A stretch of 64,000 bases of DNA from Anaerolineales bacterium UBA2395 (GTDB lineage: Bacteria > Chloroflexota > Anaerolineae > Anaerolineales > Villigracilaceae), in NCBI GenBank assembly GCA_002343775.1, contig DDSH01000024.1, positions 1,171-65,170 on the forward strand, given 5' to 3'. Position numbers and translations under genes: made by a program. Shown one piece after another: positions 46,988 to 56,427 of this stretch (its first letter is position 1; each line of letters starts with the position of its first letter). Below the pieces are notes generated by a model. It was not told the origin of the DNA. It saw only the letters and a list, made by a program, of their open reading frames with translations, and ran no database searches.

Positions 46988-48100
46988 ATGAGCGCTCTGG
47001 CAAATCTGCTCGACCGTTTGACCGTGGAAGGCGAGTTGTACGAAACACTCGCCGATGATTCCGTGCGCTGTTTCGCCTGCGGACATCGCTGCCTGATCCG
47101 CGAGGGCAGGCGGGGAATTTGTCAGGTACGCTTCAATAAGGGTGGAACGTTGTTCGTGCCGCACGGTTATGTGGCAGCATTGCAGAACGACCCGATTGAG
47201 AAAAAACCTTTTTCACATGTGTTACCCGGCGCGAACGCGCTGACATTTGGGATGCTCGGATGCGACTATCACTGCTCGTATTGCCAGAACTGGTTGACCT
47301 CGCAAGCCATGCGCGACCCGGCTTCGGATGTTTCGGCGCAGTTCGTGCGCGAGATAACGCCGCAAATGATGGTGGAATACGCACGCCGCACGAAAGCATC
47401 GGTGGTGGTCTCTTCTTATAACGAGCCGCTCATCACCAGCGAGTGGGCGGTGGAGATTTTTAAAGAGGCAAAAGCAAATGGGTTGATGTGTGCCTTTGTG
47501 TCGAATGGAAATAACACGCCCGAAGCCATTGACTATCTCGCTCCATACCTTTCCGCTTATAAAGTGGACTTGAAATGCATGAATGACAAAAATTACCGCA
47601 AGCTGGGCGGCACGTTGCAACACACGTTGGATGGGATCAAACGCGCCAGGGAAGCCGGGCTGTGGGTGGAGGTGGTCACATTGACCATCCCCGGCTTCAA
47701 CGATTCGAACGAGGAACTTTGGGAGGCGGCACGCTTCCTTGTCGATGTCTCGCCTGATATTCCCTGGCATGTGACGGCTTTTCACAAGGACTACAAGATG
47801 ACCGAACCCGATAACACCGACGCGAAGACGCTTATCCGCGCGGCAGAGATCGGGCGCGAGGCAGGGCTGCGATACGTCTATGCCGGGAATTTGCCGGGTA
47901 CGGTCGGGGAGTATGAGGATACCCATTGCCCGGCATGCAACCATCGGGTGATAAAGAGGCGGGGGTACATCGTTCAGGAATACACATTGACGGGGGCGGG
48001 ATGCTGTCCGAAGTGCGGTGAAGCCATTGCCGGGGTATGGTACAAGAGCCCTTCTGAAGTAGGGTTAAATGGATTTGGTTCTCCGATACCATTGTATTAA
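46988..48100 (+). CDS. amrS: AmmeMemoRadiSam-system radical SAM enzyme (AmrS-like)
   Basis: The radical SAM motif is GCDYHCSYCQNW (C-x3-C-x2-C) near residues 89-100, preceded by CFACGHRCLIREGRRGICQVRFN, a Cys-rich motif of AmrS and pyruvate-formate-lyase activase-like proteins. The C-terminus adds CPACNHRVIKR ... CCPKCGEAI, a zinc ribbon. 370 aa. The physiological reaction of the family is not established. The promoter must overlap the neighbouring mobA gene because the gap is only 18 bases. Confidence 0.82.
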   Translation: MSALANLLDRLTVEGELYETLADDSVRCFACGHRCLIREGRRGICQVRFNKGGTLFVPHGYVAALQNDPIEKKPFSHVLPGANALTFGMLGCDYHCSYCQNWLTSQAMRDPASDVSAQFVREITPQMMVEYARRTKASVVVSSYNEPLITSEWAVEIFKEAKANGLMCAFVSNGNNTPEAIDYLAPYLSAYKVDLKCMNDKNYRKLGGTLQHTLDGIKRAREAGLWVEVVTLTIPGFNDSNEELWEAARFLVDVSPDIPWHVTAFHKDYKMTEPDNTDAKTLIRAAEIGREAGLRYVYAGNLPGTVGEYEDTHCPACNHRVIKRRGYIVQEYTLTGAGCCPKCGEAIAGVWYKSPSEVGLNGFGSPIPLY

Positions 48101-48165
48101 GTGTATAATTGCGCATCATTTTGCGCAGCAAAATGAAAAACCATTCTCAATCGGAGGAGAACCGC

Positions 48166-49965
48166 ATGAAACGAAATCTGTTCGCTTTGCTTTCGTTGCT
48201 GGTGCTTGCAAGCATGGTGCTTGCAGCCTGTGGCAGCCCCGCTGCCACCGAGGAAGCCCCCGCAGCCACGGAAGCCCCCGCCGCCACCGAAGAAGCCGAA
48301 ACCGAAGAAGCCGCTGCTGCTTGTGAGCCTGCCGGCACGGAACCCATCGCCTTCCCGGACGGTGGAAAATCGGTCACTGGTGCATATGACCAGGAACCTG
48401 ACGCCGTTGTTCCCTACTTCACCCAGATGTCCTACGCCGTTTGGGTCACCCAGATGACCCTTGTTGGCTTGGGCGAGTGGACCGATGAAGGTACCTTCAT
48501 CCCTGAATTGGCAGTGGAAATTCCCTCTGCCGATAACGGTGGAGTTTCCGAAGACGGTCTCACCATCACCTGGAAACTGAAGGACTGCCTCTTCTGGTCC
48601 GATGGCACCCCGCTCACCGCGGAAGATGTTGCATTCACCTGGGAATTTGTGATGGATCCCGGCAATGCCGTATCCACCCGCTCCGGGTATGACAAGATCG
48701 CCAGTGTCGAAGCCGTCGATGCCACCACCGTGGTGATCACCTTCTCGGAACTTTACCCGGCTTGGCCCACCCTCTTCACCCAGGGTCCGAACAACGCTGG
48801 TGCAATCCTTCCCAAGCACATCCTCGAAGGTGTGACCGCCGCTGAGAGCGATCCGTTCATCCGCATGCCCACTGTGGGCTCCGGTCCGTTCGTGATCACC
48901 GAATGGATCCCCGGCGACTACATGGAATTGCTCCCCAACCCGAATTTCTACAAGGGTCGCGCCATTCTTGACCGCCTCCAGATCCGCTTTGTGGCTGACT
49001 CTGCCGCAGCGCTTGCCGCGCTCCAGACCGGCGATGTGGATTTCTACCCGAACTTCTCTGAAGGCGACATTGCCACTCTCGAATCCCTGGCTCCGGCGGT
49101 TGTACTGACCGTGGATCCCGGTTCCAACTTCGAACACTACTTCTTCAACCAGGGTCGCGTTGCAGGCGTGGATGGTCGTGGCGCCGCTGACAACGAAGGC
49201 TTCTGCCCCTTCAAGGATGTCCGCGTCCGCAAGGCGATCACCCTCGGTATCAACCGCCAGGCGATCGTGGATGCTCTCTTGAGCGGCAAGACCACCGTCC
49301 CCGTCAGCCAGTGGCCCAACAGCGGCTGGACCAACACCAGCCTCACTGTGGATGGCTATGATCCCGATGCCGCCGCCGCGTTGCTCGACGAAGCCGGTTA
49401 CACTCTCGGCGCTGACGGCATCCGCGCTGGCGAATGCGATGGCGAACAGGTGAAGCTCTCCTTCAACTTCGAAACCACCACCGCCCCGATCCGCATCGAC
49501 ATTGCCACTGCTGCCCAGGCTGACCTCGCCAAGATCGGTGTCGAATTCACCCCGATCCACACCCCTGCCGGTACCTTCTTCGGTCAGTATGTGGACGGCG
49601 GTCCTTTGACCACCGGTAACTACGACATGGGTGGTTACACCACGGGCTTCTACCCCGATCCCTACACCAACAGCTACAAGTGTGAAGAGATCCCGACTGC
49701 CGAGAACCCCAGCGGCAACAACTGGTACCACCTGTGCGATCCCGCGCTCTCCGACCTGATCGAATCTTCGCTCGCCACGGTCGATCCCGCGGAACGCAAG
49801 GCGATCCTCGACGAAGCCCAGGCGTACATTGCTGAAAACTACTATGTGATCATGATGTATGCCCGCGCCAATGTGATGGGCTCCACCCCGCGCTTCAACT
49901 TCGGTCCGTCCGGCGGTGATTCCCACATGTTCTGGCAGGCTGAAACCTGGGATGTCACTGAGTAA
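48166..49965 (+). CDS. Family 5 ABC transporter solute-binding lipoprotein
   Basis: Lipoprotein signal with LAAC after MKRNLFALLSLLVLASMV, an Ala/Glu/Pro/Thr-rich linker (residues 25-60), then an SBP_bac_5 domain: GLGEWTDEGTFIPELAVE, LTITWKLKDCLFWSDGTPLTAEDV, and FKDVRVRKAITLGINRQAIVDALL. Family 5 binds oligopeptides, dipeptides, nickel or other solutes; the ligand cannot be told. GGAGGAGA precedes ATG 48166. It is followed by permease genes without ATPases. A strong shadow frame exists on the minus strand. Confidence 0.9.
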   Translation: MKRNLFALLSLLVLASMVLAACGSPAATEEAPAATEAPAATEEAETEEAAAACEPAGTEPIAFPDGGKSVTGAYDQEPDAVVPYFTQMSYAVWVTQMTLVGLGEWTDEGTFIPELAVEIPSADNGGVSEDGLTITWKLKDCLFWSDGTPLTAEDVAFTWEFVMDPGNAVSTRSGYDKIASVEAVDATTVVITFSELYPAWPTLFTQGPNNAGAILPKHILEGVTAAESDPFIRMPTVGSGPFVITEWIPGDYMELLPNPNFYKGRAILDRLQIRFVADSAAALAALQTGDVDFYPNFSEGDIATLESLAPAVVLTVDPGSNFEHYFFNQGRVAGVDGRGAADNEGFCPFKDVRVRKAITLGINRQAIVDALLSGKTTVPVSQWPNSGWTNTSLTVDGYDPDAAAALLDEAGYTLGADGIRAGECDGEQVKLSFNFETTTAPIRIDIATAAQADLAKIGVEFTPIHTPAGTFFGQYVDGGPLTTGNYDMGGYTTGFYPDPYTNSYKCEEIPTAENPSGNNWYHLCDPALSDLIESSLATVDPAERKAILDEAQAYIAENYYVIMMYARANVMGSTPRFNFGPSGGDSHMFWQAETWDVTE

Positions 49966-49993
49966 TTTGCACGTGTAATATTCATGCAAGAAA

Positions 49994-50021
49994 CGAGAGG
50001 CAGGGTCAACCCTGCCTCTCG
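49994..50021 (+). promoter_or_regulatory. Stem-loop between binding protein and permease
   Basis: CGAGAGGCAGGGT (49994-50006) and its complement (50009-50021) make a 13-bp stem with no T-run. Such structures between solute-binding and permease genes are known to protect the upstream message, giving more binding protein than permease. Confidence 0.6.
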
Positions 50022-50072
50022 AACAAGATAGCGCGCGCAATACAGCAACTTGGATTATTGCTGGAGGCTCCC

Positions 50073-51032
50073 ATGTGGACTTATATCTTACGACGTTCTT
50101 TTCAAGCGCTCTTTACACTTTTGATCATCACTGTTCTTTGTTTTCTGCTCACCCGTTTTTCGGGAGACCCCCTCGCGCAATATGCCGCCAACCCACGTAT
50201 GAGCGCCGCAGATAAGGAAGCCCTAAAAGAACGGCTTGGGCTTAACGACCCGCTCTATGTGCAATACTTTAAATGGCTTGGGCTCGCCATCCAAGGCGAC
50301 CTTGGTCAATCCTTCTTTGCCCGTCAGCCCGTCAGCGAAATGATCGGGCAGCGCCTTCCCAATACCATTGTTTTAATGTTCACCGCGGAGGTCATTACTG
50401 TCTCCTTCGCGCTGATGCTGGGTATTATTTCAGCAGTAAAGCAATATTCGTTTTGGGATAATGCGATCACAACATTCTCATTCATCGGCTTTTCAATTCC
50501 CATCTTTTTCAGCGCCCTCGGGTTGATGCTGATCTTTGCCGTTCAATTCAAGGAATGGGGGCTGCCCTATCTCCCAACGGGGGCTGCCGTTTGGGATAAA
50601 TCCGACCCGGTCGAATACATCAAGAACCTGATCCTTCCGGTAACGGCGCTGGCATTTGTAAACACCGCCGGGTACTCCCGCTTCGTGCGCACAAGCATCC
50701 TTGAAGTACTTGGGCTGGATTACATCCGCACGGCTCGCGCCAAGGGGCTGACAGGACGCGCCGTTTTGTTCAAACACGCCCTTCGCAACGCCGCCTTGCC
50801 GCTGGTCACCATTGTCGGTTTGGATATCCCCTTCCTTCTCGGAGGCGCCATCGTAACCGAGTCGGTCTTCTCCTGGCCCGGCATGGGACGCCTGTTCTGG
50901 GAATATGCCCAACGCAGCGATTACCCGGTGGTGCTGGGCGTCCTGCTGATCATCTCCACCGCAGTCGTTGTCCTGACGATTGTGACCGACGTGATCTATA
51001 CCTTTGTCGATCCACGCATTCGGCTTAGCTAA
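50073..51032 (+). CDS. ABC transporter permease, DppB-type
   Basis: About six transmembrane segments; MWTYILRRSFQALFTLLIITVLCFLLTR is the classic DppB start. The binding-protein-dependent transport motif is DYIRTARAKGLTGRAVLFKHALRNAALPLVTIVG (the EAA loop, position 222-255). GGAGG lies before ATG 50073. It pairs with the next gene to form the membrane channel. Confidence 0.9.
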   Translation: MWTYILRRSFQALFTLLIITVLCFLLTRFSGDPLAQYAANPRMSAADKEALKERLGLNDPLYVQYFKWLGLAIQGDLGQSFFARQPVSEMIGQRLPNTIVLMFTAEVITVSFALMLGIISAVKQYSFWDNAITTFSFIGFSIPIFFSALGLMLIFAVQFKEWGLPYLPTGAAVWDKSDPVEYIKNLILPVTALAFVNTAGYSRFVRTSILEVLGLDYIRTARAKGLTGRAVLFKHALRNAALPLVTIVGLDIPFLLGGAIVTESVFSWPGMGRLFWEYAQRSDYPVVLGVLLIISTAVVVLTIVTDVIYTFVDPRIRLS

Positions 51033-51050
51033 GGAAAGGCATCGATCGTT

Positions 51051-52010
51051 ATGGCAACAGATATTGCTTCCATCGATTCAAACATCATCGGGCGCGAAAC
51101 CTTATCGCGCAAGGCGCTGACGCCCGGTCAGCTCATTTGGAGACGCTTCATCAAGAACCGCATGGCGGTCTTCGGCATGATCGGTTTCAGTTTGTTAATG
51201 TTATTTATCATTATTGGTTCTTTCTACATTAGCGAAGAAGAAGCCAACGCAGTCGATTTGCAAGCCCGTCTGAGTGCGCCAAATGATACATACATCATGG
51301 GCACCGACAGCACAGGGCGTGATATATTCTCGCGCATCGTTCATGGCGGGCAGATATCCTTGATCGTGGGCATTACAGCGGTCAGCATCTCCGTAACTCT
51401 CGGAACGCTTGTTGGCGGGTTGGCAGGTTTTTTTGGCGGCTGGGTGGATAGCATTCTGATGCGCTTTACCGAAGCGATGCTATCGATCCCGCAGTTGTTC
51501 CTTCTGATCGTGCTCGGCAAGTTCATCGGCAGGGACATCGATACCGTCGTGATTTTTGGGCGCGCCATCAGCGGTAGTGTCATGATCGTGATCTTCGTGA
51601 TCGGCCTTACTTCATGGATGGGGCTTTCCCGCATTGTGCGTGCCAACGTACTCTCGCTCAAGGAAATGGATTACGTCGCCGTTGCCAAATCGTTGGGTTC
51701 CAGCCGGATCAGGACGTTCTTCCGCCACCTGATTCCCAACACCATGGGCGTGATCATCGTCGCGTCCACCCTGGGGTTGGCAGGAGCCATCCTTTCTGAA
51801 GCGTATGTTTCCTTTCTTGGGCTGGGTATTCAACCGCCCACGGCTTCATGGGGCAACATGCTCACCGCCGCACAGACCTTTGTGCAGCAAGGGTCATGGT
51901 GGATGTGGGTCTTCCCCAGCGTATTCATCATCTTTACCATTTTGTGCGTCAACCTGATGGGCGACGGTTTGCGCGATGCATTCGACCCGCGCAGCAGCCG
52001 TCATTTGTAG
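51051..52010 (+). CDS. ABC transporter permease, DppC-type
   Basis: 319 aa with an N-terminal cytoplasmic segment (RRFIKNRMAVFGMIGFSLLMLFII) and the DppC pattern APNDTYIMGTDSTGRDIFSRIVHGGQISL. The EAA loop is MDYVAVAKSLGSSRIRTFFRHLIPNTMGVIIV. It follows the DppB-type gene by 18 bases. No ABC ATPase genes follow before the terminator at 52029, so the ATPases must be elsewhere or shared. Confidence 0.9.
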   Translation: MATDIASIDSNIIGRETLSRKALTPGQLIWRRFIKNRMAVFGMIGFSLLMLFIIIGSFYISEEEANAVDLQARLSAPNDTYIMGTDSTGRDIFSRIVHGGQISLIVGITAVSISVTLGTLVGGLAGFFGGWVDSILMRFTEAMLSIPQLFLLIVLGKFIGRDIDTVVIFGRAISGSVMIVIFVIGLTSWMGLSRIVRANVLSLKEMDYVAVAKSLGSSRIRTFFRHLIPNTMGVIIVASTLGLAGAILSEAYVSFLGLGIQPPTASWGNMLTAAQTFVQQGSWWMWVFPSVFIIFTILCVNLMGDGLRDAFDPRSSRHL

Positions 52011-52028
52011 TTCCGTCCTTCCAAACAA

Positions 52029-52075
52029 AACGAACTCACCCGCGAGGTTTGGGCTTCGCGGGTGAGTTCGTTTTT
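52029..52075 (+). terminator. Rho-independent terminator after the ABC permeases
   Basis: A 17-bp perfect stem (52029-52045 with 52056-52072) and TTT tail. Confidence 0.85.
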
Positions 52076-52134
52076 AAGAGCAACCGGGACGCGGAGTACG
52101 CATCCCAGATTCATTTCGGGCATTTATGTTTTTG

Positions 52135-52911
52135 TCATATGAAAAAGCCGAGAACGGCAAGCGCTCCAAAGATCAACAACACCAGACTGCCCCCCATAAA
52201 AATCTCGCGCCCCTCACGCTGGTCAGAAAGTTCCATTTCAGGCGGGATACCCACCACCATCCAGCGCGGGCTGGCAAACCAGGCAAAGACCGCCCCGCCA
52301 AGCAGCCCGCCCACATGCCCCCAATTGTCGATGCCGGGCGATAACCCGATGAACAGGTTAATGGCAATAATGAAGACGATATTCCCAAGTGCCTGCCGGG
52401 CTTGCGAACCGAACAATTCACGATTCTGGTAGAAAAAGATCGCTTCCGCGGCGATCAACCCGAATACCGCCGTGGAGGCGCCAACGGAGTATCCGTTGTC
52501 GCTGGCAAGCAGGAAGGAGAACACATTTCCCGAAAATGCTCCCAGAAAATACAGAAGTATAAAACGCCCATGCCCGAGATGTCGTTCCAAAAAACCGCCG
52601 ATAGACAGTAACGCGTACATATTGAAAAAGATGTGCGTCAGCGAGCCGTGCAGGAACACCGGTGTAATAAACCGCCACAACTCACCGGCGCGGATGGCAG
52701 CGTTGATGCGCGAGCCGAAATATTCCAGCCAGCCAATATCGTAAATGGCATATCCCCATATAGCGGTGGCAATCATCTGCAAAATGTAGACCAGCACGGT
52801 AAACCCGAGCAGCACATAGGTCACTGTTGGGGCGGTGGAGGGCATCCGCACCCGGACAGGCTGGGGTGCTGGAACAGGCTCAGGGGAGAAAGAAGCGGGG
52901 TTCTGGTTCAT
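52135..52911 (-). CDS. Rhomboid-family intramembrane serine protease
   Basis: Six or more hydrophobic segments with the catalytic Ser in SVGASTAVFGL and the His in NWGHVGGLLGG, plus HxxxNMYAL (LTHIFFNMYALLSIG) in the second segment. It cuts transmembrane proteins within the membrane. The N-terminal 30 residues are Pro-rich and cytoplasmic. Start overlaps the guanylate kinase stop (ATGA). Confidence 0.88.
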   Translation of the reverse strand: MNQNPASFSPEPVPAPQPVRVRMPSTAPTVTYVLLGFTVLVYILQMIATAIWGYAIYDIGWLEYFGSRINAAIRAGELWRFITPVFLHGSLTHIFFNMYALLSIGGFLERHLGHGRFILLYFLGAFSGNVFSFLLASDNGYSVGASTAVFGLIAAEAIFFYQNRELFGSQARQALGNIVFIIAINLFIGLSPGIDNWGHVGGLLGGAVFAWFASPRWMVVGIPPEMELSDQREGREIFMGGSLVLLIFGALAVLGFFI

Positions 52912-53525
52912 AGTTCCACCTTGCGGTGTCGCACGCGCAAATGCTCGGCGGCAATGACGGCACGCACCTTGTCAACCGTATCATCCAGGTGAAAATCCGG
53001 GTTGACGATCACGTAATCGAAAGATTCAATGCGCTGTAACTCCTTGCGGGCAGTGGCGATGCGCAGGGAAAGCGAATCCGCCGATTCGGTTTTACGTTCG
53101 CGCAGGCGGCGCTCCAATTCCTCTTCGCTTTCACAGGTGATGAAGATCAGCAGCGCTTCGGGCGCGAGTTTGCGCACACTTTCAGCGCCCTGCACATCGA
53201 TGCGCATGACGACATCCTTCCCGCTCGCAAAGGCATCGCGCACCTGCTTTTTGGGAATGCCCTTGTAATCGCCATAGACGATTGCGTATTCGATCAACTC
53301 GTTCTCTTCGATCATGCGCGCAAACTCATCCTTGGAGACGAACCAGTAATCCCTGCCATGAACTTCGTTGGGGCGCTTCTCACGCGTGGTGGCAGTCACC
53401 ACGAAATGAAAGGGAAATTCGCGTTCCTTCATGCGCTGGACAACGGAATCTTTGCCAACGCCAGATGGACCTGAAATAACGATCAATAAAGGATGGGGTT
53501 TGCGGAGGTCAAATTCTTGGGTCAT
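52908..53525 (-). CDS. gmk: Guanylate kinase
   Basis: The P-loop is GPSGVGKDS (Asp replaces the usual Ser/Thr of GKS/T; the following Ser may serve), then TATTREKRPNEVHGRDYWFVS, the GMP-binding motif, and IDVQGAESVRK. 205 aa, normal length. Converts GMP and ATP to GDP and ADP. It forms an operon with the rhomboid gene. Confidence 0.9.
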   Translation of the reverse strand: MTQEFDLRKPHPLLIVISGPSGVGKDSVVQRMKEREFPFHFVVTATTREKRPNEVHGRDYWFVSKDEFARMIEENELIEYAIVYGDYKGIPKKQVRDAFASGKDVVMRIDVQGAESVRKLAPEALLIFITCESEEELERRLRERKTESADSLSLRIATARKELQRIESFDYVIVNPDFHLDDTVDKVRAVIAAEHLRVRHRKVEL

Positions 53526-53587
53526 TCATCTATTTTACCAAACCGCGCTTCCTTTCAACCCGCAGCCGGAATCAGGTAAAATAATTT

Positions 53588-53959
53588 ATGCCCACCTACG
53601 ACTTTTTCTGCAACACCTGTCGGCAACGCTTCGATGTGTTTCTGACCTTCGGCGAATATGGGAAGAAAGCCGTCCACTGCACCCATTGCAACAGCAAGGA
53701 TGTACGCCGCCGCATGACCAAAGTGCGCATTGCCAAAAGCGCTGAAAGCCGCATGGACGACATGGAAGGCGATCTCTCTGCCTTTGAGGGGCTGGAAGAT
53801 GATCCACGCGCCTTGGGGAAGATGATGCGAAAAATGGGCAGCGAAATGGGGGAAGAATTGCCCGCCGAGTTCGATGAAGTTGTAGACCGTTTGGAATCCG
53901 GTCAAAGCCCCGAAGAGATCGAGTCGGCGTTACCCGATCTGGGTGCAGAAGACCCATAA
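53588..53959 (+). CDS. FmdB-type zinc-ribbon protein
   Basis: MPTYDFFCNTCRQRFDVFLTFGEYG with HCTHCNSKDVRRRM is the small FmdB-like zinc ribbon, with C-x2-C twice. The remaining 75 residues are acidic and Met-rich (DDMEGDLSAFEGLEDDP, EIESALPDLGAEDP). FmdB members are linked to formamidase regulation, but the broad family role is unclear. 123 aa. Confidence 0.75.
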   Translation: MPTYDFFCNTCRQRFDVFLTFGEYGKKAVHCTHCNSKDVRRRMTKVRIAKSAESRMDDMEGDLSAFEGLEDDPRALGKMMRKMGSEMGEELPAEFDEVVDRLESGQSPEEIESALPDLGAEDP

Positions 53960-54250
53960 TTTGCTTGTATTCAATAAATCTACATAAATCAACACCTTTT
54001 AATATTGAACCTTCAGAAATGGTTATAATCATATTCATAACTGTGAAATTCGCCAGTTCTTACCCAAATTATCGTGACTTTTGTCATATGGCATTAAGTG
54101 AAAATTAACTTGTGTTTAATCTTTGGAAACCATAGAATCATCATGCCAAAGAAGGAAACAGAAATTACTCTAATTTTAAGGAGGAAGAGCGCAGATCACA
54201 TTCAATATTTGGCAAAGGTATGCTCAAAATATTAAAAGGAGAATGTCACA
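53960..54250 (+). promoter_or_regulatory. Long leader upstream of the hexahaem lipoprotein
   Basis: No gene is seen in these 291 bases. TTTTGTCATA (54079-54088), with an overlapping TGAC-TTTT-GTCA palindrome, recurs identically at 55440-55449 before the second cytochrome gene. This may be a shared regulator site. No confident -35/-10 pair was found. Confidence 0.4.
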
Positions 54251-55306
54251 ATGAACTTCAAAAAGATGCTTGTTCTAACAGGACTCTTGATCATCGCCGC
54301 AGTGGTAATTACAGCCTGCGGTACACCCGGTCCTCAGGGACCGCAGGGCGAGCCCGGTCCTGCAGGTCCGCAAGGCGAGCCCGGTCCGGCTATGACCGTT
54401 GCCGACCTGACTTGTACCGAATGCCATAACGACACCGCGATCATTACCGGCAAGAAGGCGAACTGGGAAGAATCGCTGCATGGCTCCGGCACCGCATTCA
54501 TCGAAGAAGGCGGCAATAATCGTTGCGCGTTCTGTCACTCTGGTGCCACGTTCAGCGAAACGATTGCCGTCGGTGGCAACTTCAGCACCGTCGAATCCGG
54601 CGATGCCGACCCCACCCACCAAGACTGCCGCACCTGCCATCAGATCCACGTCACCTACACCGGTGAGGACTGGGCGCTCGAGACCGATGCCCCGGTGACC
54701 ATGGTCACCAGTGGCGTGACCTACGATGGCGGCGCAGGCAACCTATGCGCCAACTGCCATCAGGCTCGCCGCTACCTGGCTGGTTTTGTTGCCAAGGATA
54801 GCGCTGGCGCTGTGATCCCCGATAAGTATGCTGCAAGTGCCCGCTTCAACACCCACTACAGCGTGCAGGCTGATGTGCTTATCGGCGCGGGTGACTTCGG
54901 CGTGGAAGGCAAACCCGGCTCGCACTACACTAAGGTTGAAGGCACTTGTGTAGGCTGCCATATGGGCGAGGGTGATTCGCACAGCTTTACTCCCCAACTT
55001 GCGGCTTGCCAGTCTTGCCATGATGGCGCTGAAGACTTCAATGTCAATGATTATCTGACTGGGTTCGACGCGAAGTATGCCGAACTCGAAGCCGCTTTGC
55101 TTGCCAAGGGCTTAATCGCAGATAATGGCGATGGTACCTTTAGCACGGTTACTAAGAATGCTGACGGTTCACCGGTTCTCCTTGACCCGGGTCCTGCTCA
55201 GGCTCTCTTCTTCTACAACCTGGTTCATGAAGATGGCAGCCACGGCATCCACAATCCTGCCTACTTCGACGCGTTGATGGAAAACGCTCTCGCCGCTCTG
55301 CAATAG
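54251..55306 (+). CDS. Hexahaem c-type cytochrome lipoprotein with collagen-like linker
   Basis: Lipobox VITAC, then GPQGPQGEPGPAGPQGEPGP (collagen-like Gly-X-Y, residues 25-45), followed by six CxxCH sites: CTECH, CAFCH, CRTCH, CANCH, CVGCH and CQSCH. 351 aa. Exported and membrane-anchored by lipid, likely to carry electrons at the outer face. The C-terminus (last 80 residues) has no haem site. AAAAGGAG precedes the ATG. First of five respiratory genes; followed by a terminator. Confidence 0.85.
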   Translation: MNFKKMLVLTGLLIIAAVVITACGTPGPQGPQGEPGPAGPQGEPGPAMTVADLTCTECHNDTAIITGKKANWEESLHGSGTAFIEEGGNNRCAFCHSGATFSETIAVGGNFSTVESGDADPTHQDCRTCHQIHVTYTGEDWALETDAPVTMVTSGVTYDGGAGNLCANCHQARRYLAGFVAKDSAGAVIPDKYAASARFNTHYSVQADVLIGAGDFGVEGKPGSHYTKVEGTCVGCHMGEGDSHSFTPQLAACQSCHDGAEDFNVNDYLTGFDAKYAELEAALLAKGLIADNGDGTFSTVTKNADGSPVLLDPGPAQALFFYNLVHEDGSHGIHNPAYFDALMENALAALQ

Positions 55307-55332
55307 AACGCAAGCACGATTGTTCCTAGTAA

Positions 55333-55376
55333 AACATGCCCTATCCTGTCCGCAGGGTAGGGCATGTTCATTTTTT
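55333..55376 (+). terminator. Terminator after the hexahaem lipoprotein gene
   Basis: A 16-bp stem (55333-55348 with 55353-55368, one T-G pair) followed by TTTTTT at 55371. Confidence 0.85.
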
Positions 55377-55563
55377 GACTCCTATAAAGTGACGAAGCGC
55401 TGTTTCCCCTCTAATTTTTCCACTTGCAATTCATACAATTTTTGTCATAATTAAGGTGACATTAAACCTGCATGAAAATGACACGTTGCACTTGATGGTA
55501 ATTCGTTTTTTGCTTAACATTCCATATTGCATCAAAAAAGACAAAAATAATGGAGGCAGCAAC

Positions 55564-56406
55564 ATGACCTGGCAGTTTGCGTCAAAAAAAATTGGTTTTC
55601 TTTTCTTTTTGATGGGGGGGGTCTTGGTATTGTTTGGCTTGCTGGCTTTCCTGCCAGACAGCGAAGTTCATGCGCTGACGGCTGATGCCCAGTTTACAGA
55701 TGATTGCTCGGAATGCCACAAGCAGGCAGTGAATCTGCTGGCAGAAGGGGCTCATGCCGGGACGCCGCTCAGCTGCGACACATGCCACAAGCTCATCCCC
55801 GGGGAAGAGGGCGCACAACACCCTGATCTGTATTATTCAACCGAAAGTGAAGAGAGCACCTGCGCTACGTGCCATGGCGATGCCTATACCCAATGGTATG
55901 AAGGACAGCACGGCTTCCTTGAAATGACCTGCTCCTCATGCCATGAGCCCCATTCAGTCCAGCAGAAGTTGACTGAAGATAACACCCTGATCTGCGAAAA
56001 TTGCCATAAGAATCAGGTCTCTGCCGGGCACGGCTCCACTCATGAGGCTGCAGGCGCTGATTGCGCGACATGCCATATTGGAAATGAGACCGGGCACGGG
56101 TTCGGTGCGACACTGGCAACATGTAACGCCTGCCATGAGGATATTCATGAAGCCAATCAACTGGTGATGAGCGGGTTTGAGTTTGCGCCCATCCCAGTGG
56201 AAGGTTCAGGGGAATCTGCCGCACCAGAGGAAGAATCAACCTCACCCGAAGGGGAAGAAACGGTTGAATCCACTGATGCTGAACCTGCCAGGGGCGGTGT
56301 CAACCTTCCATCCTGGTTATTGTTGGTTGCCGGTCTGTTGATCGGCGGTGGTGCGGTGTGGGTGATTATCGGAAAAGACCCCGGCACCCCGACCGAAGAG
56401 AAATAG
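55564..56406 (+). CDS. Heptahaem c-type cytochrome with C-terminal membrane anchor
   Basis: A hydrophobic N-terminal segment (KKIGFLFFLMGGVLVLFGLLAFL) is followed by seven CxxCH sites: CSECH, CDTCH, CATCH, CSSCH, CENCH, CATCH and CNACH. An acidic Glu/Ser/Pro stretch and a C-terminal transmembrane helix (LPSWLLLVAGLLIGGGAVWVI) follow. Anchored at the outside; likely the entry or exit point of electrons for the FeS/NrfD subunits encoded next. GGAGG precedes ATG 55564. Confidence 0.85.
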   Translation: MTWQFASKKIGFLFFLMGGVLVLFGLLAFLPDSEVHALTADAQFTDDCSECHKQAVNLLAEGAHAGTPLSCDTCHKLIPGEEGAQHPDLYYSTESEESTCATCHGDAYTQWYEGQHGFLEMTCSSCHEPHSVQQKLTEDNTLICENCHKNQVSAGHGSTHEAAGADCATCHIGNETGHGFGATLATCNACHEDIHEANQLVMSGFEFAPIPVEGSGESAAPEEESTSPEGEETVESTDAEPARGGVNLPSWLLLVAGLLIGGGAVWVIIGKDPGTPTEEK

Positions 56407-56427
56407 CTTTAGTGGACTTGGAGGTCT

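Noticed and set aside
48097..50040. Long minus-strand open frame (647 codons) opposite the solute-binding protein
   Set aside because: It is the antisense of a clear lipoprotein gene with codon-biased third positions; its translation shows no family features and no ribosome site.
51613..52432. Plus-strand frames across the DppC/rhomboid boundary
   Set aside because: They run through a strong terminator and overlap two well-supported genes in other frames.
54330..54390. Collagen-like Gly-X-Y repeats as a possible phage tail fibre
   Set aside because: They form a short linker after a lipobox and before six haem sites, so it is a cytochrome lipoprotein.
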